Assembly (NCBI GenBank): GCA_022722495.1
Contig: JAIJLI010000049.1
Location: 1 to 9,981 of the forward strand
DNA length: 9,981 bases
Reading direction: 5' to 3'
From: Dialister sp.
GTDB taxonomy: Bacteria > Bacillota > Negativicutes > Veillonellales > Dialisteraceae
Part shown: piece after piece, positions 1 through 6,001 of the stretch
How positions within the stretch are numbered: the stretch's first letter is position 1
How the letters are laid out: each line of letters begins with the position of its first letter
Made by a program: the position numbers and the translations under genes
The notes under the pieces: generated by a model
The model's input: only the letters and a program-made list of their open reading frames with translations
Told to the model about the DNA's origin: nothing
The model's database searches: none

Positions 1-90
1 AAATGTATCAACCTTGTCAAAGACCGATGGGCTGATACGCTGCGCCACTTACAACATGGCAGGAAAACTATCCCAGCATCCTGGCGATAG
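1..90 (+). CDS. 3' end of an unrecognised gene (partial)
   Basis: Reading from base 1 in the first frame gives 29 codons and a TAG stop at 88-90. The peptide runs KCINLVKDRWADTL and ends HGRKTIPASWR. It has a mix of charged, aromatic and aliphatic residues typical of a real C-terminus rather than a chance reading, and it is followed by non-coding hairpins, as expected after a gene end. It is the only plus-strand gene I support in the window and converges on the minus-strand gene ending at 312. I do not recognise the family. Another frame (from a TTG at 14) is also open here but runs through the hairpins and reads like non-coding translation. The call rests on peptide character only. Confidence 0.42.
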   Translation, partial: KCINLVKDRWADTLRHLQHGRKTIPASWR

Positions 91-101
91 AAAACGCAAA
101 A

Positions 102-142
102 GCCCCAGATCTCAGAACCAGTATCGTTCTGAAATCTGGGGC
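102..142 (-). terminator. Probable intrinsic terminator, 17-bp arms
   Basis: The arms GCCCCAGATCTCAGAAC (102-118) and GTTCTGAAATCTGGGGC (126-142) pair with a single mismatch around a 7-nt loop. Read on the minus strand the stem is followed by TTTTGCGTTTT, a broken U-rich tract, so it fits termination of the minus-strand gene ending at 312. On the plus strand it is followed by AAAAG, which does not fit the usual pattern. It lies between two convergent genes, so the hairpin could still act on transcripts from both sides. Confidence 0.6.
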
Positions 143-171
143 AAAAGTAGAAAGAATACTCCATTACGCCT

Positions 172-207
172 TTTCCGCCGAATGCGCCAAATTGAATTCG
201 GCGGAAA
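172..207. repeat. Perfect 12-bp inverted repeat
   Basis: TTTCCGCCGAAT (172-183) and ATTCGGCGGAAA (196-207) are exact reverse complements separated by 12 nt. Neither flank carries a T-run in the right direction, so it is not a standard terminator. It lies in the non-coding gap of about 220 bases between the plus-strand gene end at 90 and the minus-strand gene end at 312. It could stabilise 3' ends, bind a protein, or be the remnant of a mobile element end. Nothing else recognisable occupies this gap apart from the hairpin at 102-142. Confidence 0.55.
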
Positions 208-311
208 CAAGAAAGGGGCAAAACCATCGTCTTTCCCCTCTATATCAATATCTTACAGAGATATAATTATTTTCTTTACGTCAAATGAAGTCTATCATTC
301 GGCGCAAGATT

Positions 312-854
312 CTATATATTGTGAGACTTTGCGAAATCCTCCACAAAACCCTCTACCTCATAATCTATATTCCCGTCATTGATCTTCTTTCTGATATAAT
401 TGCCATACGACTTTTGGGTAACACCCAGTTCCAGATGACAATCATCGTGCAGAAAACGAGTGATGGATGAGCCATTAGGAACACCAGCGCTCACATAGCC
501 CTGATTAGACCAACGCAGGAAAAACGCCACCACACTCTTGTTCAACAAACCATCGGAAGTGGAAAGCTGACTGTCTGAAATATGATGCAGCTTGAGATAT
601 TTCACAAAAGCATCTGCCATCTTCCCGGTAAGCCCCACATCCTTTTCACCCTCAGGAGTAGAAAAGAGATTTTCGGCACTTCTTCCCGCAGAAGATGAAG
701 CACACTTCACCTTAACACTCTGTTCAAAAACAACTTCATCGGTATCATTCTTCATTTCAGAAGAATCATCGGAATCCTTATGTTGATGTTCATGACTCTC
801 ATAATAGTTCTCTATATAGGTTACGGAACCTGCAAAATGGAAACTTCTATTCAT
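312..854 (-). CDS. Hypothetical protein with N-terminal YIEN motif and acidic linker, 180 aa
   Basis: I do not recognise a named family. Three zones are visible. Residues 1-20 (MNRSFHFAGSVTYIENYYES) look like a short strand plus a Tyr-rich motif. Residues 20-75 are low-complexity, rich in His, Asp, Glu and Ser, and probably disordered. Residues 76-178 form a compact, mostly helical domain containing FVKYLKLHHI, VVAFFLRWSNQGYV, ITRFLHDDCHLELGVTQKSY and YIRKKIND. There is no signal peptide or membrane segment, so it is probably cytoplasmic. The ATG at 854-852 overlaps the TAG of the upstream 52-codon ORF (849-847), an arrangement typical of coupled translation. The C-terminal domain resembles lineage-restricted Bacteroidales hypothetical proteins by impression only. 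Confidence 0.72.
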   Translation of the reverse strand: MNRSFHFAGSVTYIENYYESHEHQHKDSDDSSEMKNDTDEVVFEQSVKVKCASSSAGRSAENLFSTPEGEKDVGLTGKMADAFVKYLKLHHISDSQLSTSDGLLNKSVVAFFLRWSNQGYVSAGVPNGSSITRFLHDDCHLELGVTQKSYGNYIRKKINDGNIDYEVEGFVEDFAKSHNI

Positions 855-1005
855 CAGTATGTGGTTTTATGTCTTCATCAGAATTCTCGTAATTATTCTC
901 TATATATTTGCTATGAGGCTGTACATACACAACATTCTTAACCAAGCAAACACCACCGTTTTTACACAAAAAACGGATAATTCTAAAAAATGATATTCTA
1001 TCCAT
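847..1005 (-). CDS. Small ORF, 52 aa, sharing a YIEN-x-YE motif with the next gene
   Basis: An ATG at 1005-1003 opens a 52-codon frame ending in TAG at 849-847. An in-frame TAA two codons upstream fixes the ATG as the earliest start. The N-terminus (MDRISFFRIIRFLCKNGG) is basic and hydrophobic and could be an amphipathic helix. The C-terminus carries KYIENNYENSDED, which closely matches TYIENYYES at residues 12-20 of the downstream 180-aa protein. The stop overlaps the next start (ATGAATAG), which supports translation of both from one message. No function is recognised. The shared motif and the overlap are the reasons to believe it is coding; it is too short for certainty. Confidence 0.5.
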   Translation of the reverse strand: MDRISFFRIIRFLCKNGGVCLVKNVVYVQPHSKYIENNYENSDEDIKPHTDE

Positions 1006-1041
1006 ATCTTAAGTAGTTTAAATTATTACTAAAACTTGATA

Positions 1042-1137
1042 TGGTCCTCTAATTGGTACGCGGAGGGCTAGACTAGAAATAGCCAAGGAGAGCTTCTTAG
1101 GGTGGCATCCTCGATGTCGGCAGACAAGTCTTCCCTA
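1042..1137 (+). ncRNA. Candidate structured RNA in a non-coding spacer
   Basis: The gap 1006-1195 has no credible coding frame but holds dense pairing. TGGTCCTC (1042-1049) can pair with GAGGGCTA (1063-1070). GGCTA (1066-1070) can pair instead with TAGCC (1080-1084). AAGGA (1085-1089) pairs with TTCTT (1094-1098). GGCATC (1104-1109) pairs with GATGTC (1113-1118) inside TAGGG (1098-1102)/CCCTA (1133-1137). Four pairs are G-U on the plus strand and would be A-C mismatches on the minus strand, so a plus-strand RNA is favoured. The first two stems exclude each other. No known ribozyme or riboswitch signature was recognised, no promoter was found, and only a weak T6 (1168-1173) lies downstream. 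As an alternative it could be a minus-strand leader of the 52-aa ORF or a recombination site. Confidence 0.3.
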
Positions 1138-1195
1138 GGTAAGTGTATTAGTTCGTTTCATGTTGAATTTTTTAGATAAAATTAATAGTTATTCA

Positions 1196-1651
1196 TTATT
1201 TAATTTTAGGCACAAAAAGCTTTTGGTATTTTGCTATATGTGCTTCCAAATTGTTAAGTTGCTTCAAGTCTCTCGCAAAAGTAATCCACTGCGAAAAGGC
1301 TTCATTGAAATTCTTTTCAAACAGACTCTTGTCAAACTTCTTACCTTCCGCCGTATGTCGTTTGATCAGTTCATCAACGATTCTATCCCAATTATATAGG
1401 ATACAGCAGCACCATCTTCTCTGCTGCAAAGGCTGAAGACTTACACTTCTCTTCAGCACTCTAAGCACTGTATCACACTTTATATGCGTGATATTAGAAA
1501 ACTGATATGCAGATATCTGTTCAGCTTTGCCACCAATAAATGAATTGAGATACAAGATGATGCATTCTTCCTGTATCTTATCAATTCTTTTGTCTAGCTG
1601 AGCTAAATTCTCCAGAATCAACACCCTTCTATGTTCTGCTATATCCAGCAT
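1196..1651 (-). CDS. Hypothetical helical protein, 151 aa
   Basis: I do not recognise the family. The protein is basic and predicted mostly helical from its pattern. Residues 1-35 form a charged heptad-like helix (LILENLAQLDKRIDKIQEE). The middle has a Trp-Cys-Cys-Cys run (RRWCCCILYNWD) followed by IVDELIKRH, and the C-terminus is another amphipathic helix (LKQLNNLEAHIAKYQKLF). No signal peptide or zinc-ligand spacing stands out; the three adjacent cysteines are unusual but do not form a known site. It starts at an ATG at 1651-1649, downstream of a -7-like box and an inverted repeat, and lies after the restriction operon's terminator, so it is its own transcription unit. The two smaller genes beyond it lie on the same strand and may share the transcript. 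Confidence 0.65.
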   Translation of the reverse strand: MLDIAEHRRVLILENLAQLDKRIDKIQEECIILYLNSFIGGKAEQISAYQFSNITHIKCDTVLRVLKRSVSLQPLQQRRWCCCILYNWDRIVDELIKRHTAEGKKFDKSLFEKNFNEAFSQWITFARDLKQLNNLEAHIAKYQKLFVPKIK

Positions 1652-1658
1652 ATTAATT

Positions 1659-1678
1659 GTAAATTTATGCGAATTTAC
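1659..1678. promoter_or_regulatory. Perfect inverted repeat just upstream of a start codon, possible operator
   Basis: GTAAATT (1659-1665) and AATTTAC (1672-1678) are exact reverse complements with a 6-nt spacer. The repeat lies 7 nt upstream of the ATG at 1651 and downstream of the putative -7 box at 1718-1725, that is, inside the 5' leader. The size and symmetry fit a dimeric regulator site. It could also simply sequester the start region as an RNA hairpin. It is AT-rich, so chance occurrence is possible. Confidence 0.35.
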
Positions 1679-1717
1679 TACTAATAGTTGGAACAGCCAA
1701 ACACATTACCCACATAG

Positions 1718-1725
1718 CAAAAATA
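1718..1725 (-). promoter_or_regulatory. Bacteroidales -7 box (TAnnTTTG) for the 151-aa gene
   Basis: On the minus strand this reads TATTTTTG, an exact match to TAnnTTTG, the -7 element used by the primary sigma factor of Bacteroidota. It lies about 65 nt upstream of the ATG at 1651 and downstream of the strong terminator at 1783-1828, just where a new promoter is expected. A clear -33 TTTG is not present at ideal spacing; GTTTCTG is the nearest approximation, so this is a plausible but partial promoter. Confidence 0.45.
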
Positions 1726-1782
1726 GGAGGGTATATTTTTCAGAAACGTTAATACTTGAACAAAAATTAACTACAGAATAAC

Positions 1783-1828
1783 AAAAAAAAGAGAGAAAGT
1801 GAGCATTTTTAGTGCTACACTTCCTCTC
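1783..1828 (-). terminator. Strong intrinsic terminator of the restriction operon
   Basis: On the minus strand, GAGAGGAAGTG (1828-1818) pairs with CACTTTCTCTC (1801-1791) through 11 positions including one G-U. An inner AGCA/TGCT stem continues across a single bulged base (1817) to a 7-nt loop. The stem is immediately followed by eight T residues (complement of A 1783-1790). It starts 9 nt after the stop of the coiled-coil gene ending at 1837 and so closes the operon that begins upstream of hsdM. Confidence 0.9.
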
Positions 1829-1836
1829 CTCAACTT

Positions 1837-2175
1837 TTATGGATGGACTGGCAATTCTATTACCATTTCCACGGCTCTTGTGAACGACATGAGGGGTGGG
1901 ATTTTCACCCCAGCGCTTCTCAGATAATTCACCAGTTTCTTCTTGCCCCAGTTGATTCTGGAATCTCTTTCACGATAGAGTTCCCTGAGCTGTTTGACAT
2001 TGGAAGGCAGAGAATCCAGCTTTTTCTTCAGCTCGGCAGGATCTCCATACCGGGTCATTTCCTCTATTCGAGCCTTCAAGGCCTTGTTCTCCTCCACCAG
2101 CTGGTCGTAATGGCGGAGCAAGACTTTTACCTGCTGCTCGTAAGGCAGGTCTTTGTTCATTTCATGCATAAGCAT
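1837..2175 (-). CDS. Small coiled-coil protein at the end of the restriction operon, 112 aa
   Basis: No named family is recognised. Residues 12-41 (from YEQQVKVLLRHYDQL to KARIEEM) form a clear heptad coiled coil, followed by a charged helical segment (PAELKKKLDSLPSNVKQLREL, split here by a Pro turn) and a basic stretch (RINWGKKKLVNYLRSAGVKI). The C-terminus is short and hydrophobic. There is no signal peptide or enzymatic motif. The ATG at 2175 lies 18 nt after the metallopeptidase stop; an internal ATG giving MNKDLPYEQ is an alternative start. It is the last gene before a strong terminator and so is cotranscribed with hsdMSR. The basic second half could bind nucleic acid or a partner subunit. 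A role as a restriction accessory or regulator is inferred from position only. Confidence 0.75.
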   Translation of the reverse strand: MLMHEMNKDLPYEQQVKVLLRHYDQLVEENKALKARIEEMTRYGDPAELKKKLDSLPSNVKQLRELYRERDSRINWGKKKLVNYLRSAGVKIPPLMSFTRAVEMVIELPVHP

Positions 2176-2193
2176 TTCTATTTTAGAATCTCT

Positions 2194-2895
2194 TCATAGA
2201 ATAAATTCATTCAGTTCATCCCTGTACTTCTCCCACATAGGCATGTGCTTGTCAAGCACAGCTCTAAACTGAGCATCGTGATTTTTAGACACGATGTGGG
2301 CTAACTCATGCACCACCACATACTCGATGCAAGGCTTAGGTTTCTTCGCCAATTCCAGGTTAAAGAGAAGCTTATGGGTGCGCTGGTTACAACTACCCCA
2401 CCTTGTCTTCATTTCCCGAATAGTAAAGCCACCACATTTCAAGCCCATCTTCTCTTCCCATTTAGGAACCAGCGTATCCAGCAAATGCATCAACTTAGCT
2501 CGATACCACTCCTTCATGGCATTAGCCAGATACACCTTGTCTGCACCATACTTCACGAATAGGTTGATATATCTGCCACTGATTTTAACCGTTGGTCCAA
2601 AACCCTTCTCGTGAACTTTAAGCAAATATCGACGCCCCATGTAATAATGGTCTTCACCCGATACATAGATACGGTCACTCTGTCTCTCAGTGCTATTGAT
2701 TCGAGCTATGGCTTGACGAATCCATACCAGATGATCGATGGCATAAAGCTGGAGACTTTCTAGCGTCATAAACTCCGGAGCCGAGATATGTACCCTTGCA
2801 TCAGGTGGATACACGGCAAGATGGATATGCTTGATATTCTTGCGTTCCACCTCAATAGCAATATCACTAACAGTAACCTTTTCCATACTCATCAT
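2194..2895 (-). CDS. YgjP-like (DUF45/SprT-like) zinc metallopeptidase
   Basis: This is a member of the YgjP/DUF45 family, predicted cytoplasmic zinc-dependent peptidases of the M48-like/SprT-like group. The zinc site is plain: HELAH at residues 196-200 (His196, catalytic Glu197, His200) followed by NH at 205-206 giving the third ligand His206, in the family pattern HELxHxxxxNHxxxF. The family signature TRWGSC also occurs upstream (residues 165-170), and the length of 233 aa is normal. The ORF overlaps the end of hsdR by 29 nt if it starts at 2895; starts at 2892 or 2886 are equally possible and also overlap. Genes of this family are commonly found beside Type I restriction genes, but their substrate and role there are not established. 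Processing or turnover of a restriction subunit is a possibility only. Confidence 0.93.
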   Translation of the reverse strand: MMSMEKVTVSDIAIEVERKNIKHIHLAVYPPDARVHISAPEFMTLESLQLYAIDHLVWIRQAIARINSTERQSDRIYVSGEDHYYMGRRYLLKVHEKGFGPTVKISGRYINLFVKYGADKVYLANAMKEWYRAKLMHLLDTLVPKWEEKMGLKCGGFTIREMKTRWGSCNQRTHKLLFNLELAKKPKPCIEYVVVHELAHIVSKNHDAQFRAVLDKHMPMWEKYRDELNEFIL

Positions 2896-5800
2896 GAAGT
2901 TTGATTATATCATATATCTTCTGTGCCATTTCGTCTCCCAGCAATTTTGCGAGTGCTTTGATCAATTTTCTTTGTTTCAATCTATTATCTCTGAAACCAA
3001 CAATGGCATTCTCCCTGATTACCTCATGAGCCCGAATAGCCAGATATTCATTCTGTCCCAAGTTATCATAGAGAGCTCGCATGCCAGGGGTTTTGATGGA
3101 TTCGGGATATGAATTGGCTGATTTTCCTCTCGCTTTCTTTACAAGTTCTATCAGTTCTTTCATATACTCTTCGTAATCCAGCATTTCCTTCTTGCGCTTA
3201 TCTATCAACTCCTGCAAGATGATGGAAAGCTTTCCGTAATAAGCAGGATTGAAAGGACTGTCCTTGCGGATTACTTCACGAAGATTCGCTTCTACGGTCT
3301 CTGCTGATGCCCTGCCATATTCATCTTTCAGTTCGTCAGGCAAATCATTGAGCTGTTCTTCATTTTGAGCAGCCACAATATCCAGAAAAGAGGTATCGTC
3401 CAGTTTGGCAATCACCTCACTGTCCTCAGCCTTCACATAAAGATCAAGAACCTGACGCATATCCGGTTCATAACGTCTCATATCAATATGGTCGTTACTG
3501 CGCAGTTCTATCTCACGCTTCAAGGCATCATACTTCCTGGCACATTCAGCATACTCCTTGCGTTCCGCTTCGCTATACCCCATATCCTCCAACGAATTGG
3601 CTAAGTTGGCATAACAATTCAGATAGCGACGCACATACTTATAAAGCTTAGAGCGCTTTTCCGCATTATCATCCAACTGCTTGTCCATCTCCTCTTCCGG
3701 GGCATTATCATCATAGACAAAATATCTGAAGAATCCTTCTCTTGTTTGAGGATGAACAAGTTCAAGCAAGGCGTCCACCTGTTCCTTGGCTTCTTCCAAA
3801 TCCTTTCGGCACGCCTTGTTTTTCTCCTTGATATAGCCTACGATATCTTCTTTGTCATAGCCGCTCAAAGCAGCCCCATCAGAAGTATAGTCGCCAATGG
3901 CTCCTGATATGCATTCAAACAGATTCTGATAATCTACAATGTAGCCATATTCCTTATCATCACCATCCACGCGATTCACACGGCAGATAGCTTGGAAGAG
4001 ATTATGGTTTTCCATGTGCTTATCAATATAAAGCACACAGGCAGATGGAGCATCGAAACCAGTAAGCAGTTTATCTACCACAATCAGGAGGCGCATATTC
4101 TTAGGATGGTCAATAAATTCCTTCTTGGCATAGGCCTCAAAGGCAGAAACGCTTTTATGTCCATCTGTCATTTCCTTGTAGATGCGATATTTGTATTCAT
4201 CCTCAGATTCGTTCTCGCCGGATGATGCCATATTGATATCATCTGCTTTTGCCTCAAAGCTGGTAATCACGGCACAATGTCCCTTTAAGGCTGTCTTCTG
4301 AAAGGCATCCCAATATCTGCAAGCCTGATAAATGCTGTCTGCCACAAGAATGGCATTACCACGCCGGTTCACCAGCATCGGCGTGGTGTCCATATCCAAG
4401 CAAATATCACCCACCACTGCATCTATACGCTGACGGCTGCTGAAGATGTTCTGCATGGTTGCCCATCTACCTTTCAGCCGGGCTGCAGCCACCTTATTCA
4501 GTCCCTTTGTCTTCTTCTCAAACCAGGCATCTATCTTATCCTTGTTGCCCAAGAACTGGTCAACTTTTCTTGACTCATAGCGCAGGTCGAGAATCACACC
4601 ATCTTCTACGGCTTCATTAAACCTATAGGCATGAATCAGCGGCCCGAAGGTCTGCCAGGTATCTTTCTTCTGTGTATGGAGAAGAGGAGTACCTGTAAAA
4701 CCTATCATCATCACATCTTTGCCCATGATGGTTTTCATGGCTTCATGCAGATAACCGCCTTGCGTTCTATGACACTCGTCGATGAAGACGAAGATGTTTC
4801 CCTTTGCCTTAAATCCCTGGGGAAGTTGTGCTACAATATCCTCCAGATACTTTTCCAGGGGTATCTCTGATTTCACTCCAGCCATATCGCCCTTACCTTC
4901 CACATTCTTCTTTCCAAATTTATGAATCAAGGTACAGAGCAGCCAAGGTGCCTCTTCATTGAGCATACCGATAAGACCTGCACCGCTCTTGGCACGGGCA
5001 ATGTTTTCTCCGGTATCCTTGAAACCATCAGAAATCTGTTCATCCAGTTCTTCTCGGTCGGTGATGATAACAACACGAGAATTATCAATATTCTCATGAA
5101 TCCACTCTGCCAGCCAAACCATAATCAGGCTTTTGCCACTACCCTGCGCTTCCCATATCACACCACCTTCTTTCTTCTCGCAACGTGGTTGAGCTGCCTT
5201 TACGGCAAAATACTGGTTAGGGCGACAAACCTTCTTGACTCCAGCATCAAAGACCAGAAAATCATGAATTATTTCCAGCAATCGTTCCTTATTAAACCAC
5301 TGGGTAACACTTCTATCCAGTTCGTTAGGAATGCTTGCATCCGGTTCTTTCCATCTGAGCCAGAACTTTTCGGGTGTATCTATCACGCCATAATATAAGC
5401 CCTGACTATCGTTGCCGGCAAAAAGCAGTTGCACCGTTGAAAAGAAAGGACGGATAAAATTCTCCTGCTGATTGCCTATCGTCTGGCGGATACCATCATG
5501 CACGCTCACCTTACTTCGTTTCAGTTCGATCACAGCCAAGGCGATACCATTCACATAGATAACCAAGTCTGGTCGTTTTGTAAAACTATCAGGCGTGCTG
5601 CTGTTGATGGTTACTTCTTCTGCAATATAGAATTGGTTTTTATCAGGATGCTCCCAGTTTATCAGATTCACAGTAATCTTTTTGGTACCTACATCTGGAG
5701 ATACATTCACTCCATAACGGAGCAGGGAATATACCTTCTCGTTCTTCTCCTGCATGTTCTGAGGTGTACAGTATGCCTCCTTTTCCAATTTAGTAATGGC

Positions 5801-5989
5801 ACGCTTCGCCTCATCCCCCGACCACTTTTTCGTACTCATCAAGTAATCGAAGAGAAGTTTTCTTTCTATGTTACGATTACAAGTACGATACTCATAGTTG
5901 CCGAGATATTCGTACTTTAGCTTCTCCTTGAAGAGAGCTAGCAATCTGTTTTGAACCGGTCTTTCGGGTTCGCCTATATGTGAGTCCAT
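2867..5989 (-). CDS. hsdR: Type I restriction endonuclease subunit R (HsdR)
   Basis: The protein (1040 aa, a normal HsdR length) is the motor and nuclease of the Type I complex; it translocates and cuts DNA lacking the methyl mark. The N-terminal nuclease domain holds the PD-(D/E)xK site with Asp141, Glu155 and Lys157 (RPDLVIYV then IELKRS). The SF2 helicase core follows: Walker A QGSGKS at 282-287, DECH at 404-407, motif III GFTGTP at 430-435, the segment LLTGFDAP at 641-648, and motif VI QAICRVNR at 666-673. Residues from about 700 to 1040 are helical and likely contact HsdM/HsdS. All catalytic motifs are intact, so the gene is probably active. It starts 12 nt after the hsdS stop and overlaps the metallopeptidase gene at its 3' end. 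Confidence 0.97.
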   Translation of the reverse strand: MDSHIGEPERPVQNRLLALFKEKLKYEYLGNYEYRTCNRNIERKLLFDYLMSTKKWSGDEAKRAITKLEKEAYCTPQNMQEKNEKVYSLLRYGVNVSPDVGTKKITVNLINWEHPDKNQFYIAEEVTINSSTPDSFTKRPDLVIYVNGIALAVIELKRSKVSVHDGIRQTIGNQQENFIRPFFSTVQLLFAGNDSQGLYYGVIDTPEKFWLRWKEPDASIPNELDRSVTQWFNKERLLEIIHDFLVFDAGVKKVCRPNQYFAVKAAQPRCEKKEGGVIWEAQGSGKSLIMVWLAEWIHENIDNSRVVIITDREELDEQISDGFKDTGENIARAKSGAGLIGMLNEEAPWLLCTLIHKFGKKNVEGKGDMAGVKSEIPLEKYLEDIVAQLPQGFKAKGNIFVFIDECHRTQGGYLHEAMKTIMGKDVMMIGFTGTPLLHTQKKDTWQTFGPLIHAYRFNEAVEDGVILDLRYESRKVDQFLGNKDKIDAWFEKKTKGLNKVAAARLKGRWATMQNIFSSRQRIDAVVGDICLDMDTTPMLVNRRGNAILVADSIYQACRYWDAFQKTALKGHCAVITSFEAKADDINMASSGENESEDEYKYRIYKEMTDGHKSVSAFEAYAKKEFIDHPKNMRLLIVVDKLLTGFDAPSACVLYIDKHMENHNLFQAICRVNRVDGDDKEYGYIVDYQNLFECISGAIGDYTSDGAALSGYDKEDIVGYIKEKNKACRKDLEEAKEQVDALLELVHPQTREGFFRYFVYDDNAPEEEMDKQLDDNAEKRSKLYKYVRRYLNCYANLANSLEDMGYSEAERKEYAECARKYDALKREIELRSNDHIDMRRYEPDMRQVLDLYVKAEDSEVIAKLDDTSFLDIVAAQNEEQLNDLPDELKDEYGRASAETVEANLREVIRKDSPFNPAYYGKLSIILQELIDKRKKEMLDYEEYMKELIELVKKARGKSANSYPESIKTPGMRALYDNLGQNEYLAIRAHEVIRENAIVGFRDNRLKQRKLIKALAKLLGDEMAQKIYDIIKLHDEYGKGYC

Positions 5990-6001
5990 AAGCTATCATT
6001 T

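Noticed and set aside
14..382. Plus-strand frame starting at a TTG, 122 codons
   Set aside because: It runs through both hairpins and into the antisense of the 180-aa gene. A different frame in the first 90 bases gives a more protein-like C-terminus.
1074..1084. Resemblance of CTAGAAATAGCC to a Cas9 guide-scaffold hairpin
   Set aside because: It is a short coincidental match, without repeats, spacers, an anti-repeat or cas genes in the window.
1042..1098. tRNA-like arrangement (D-arm-like AATTGGTA and a stem with CTA in the loop)
   Set aside because: The candidate anticodon loop has 9 nt, no T-arm (GGTTCRA) follows, and no acceptor stem closes the structure.
1104..1130. Resemblance of GCATCCTCGATGT to the P3/L3 part of HDV-like ribozymes
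   Set aside because: The following bases CGGCAGAC have no complementary P1 strand at the required place upstream, so the nested pseudoknot cannot form.
4922..5398. Plus-strand open frame of 158 codons opposite hsdR
   Set aside because: It is antisense to the conserved helicase region of hsdR, with no recognisable motif or gene context.
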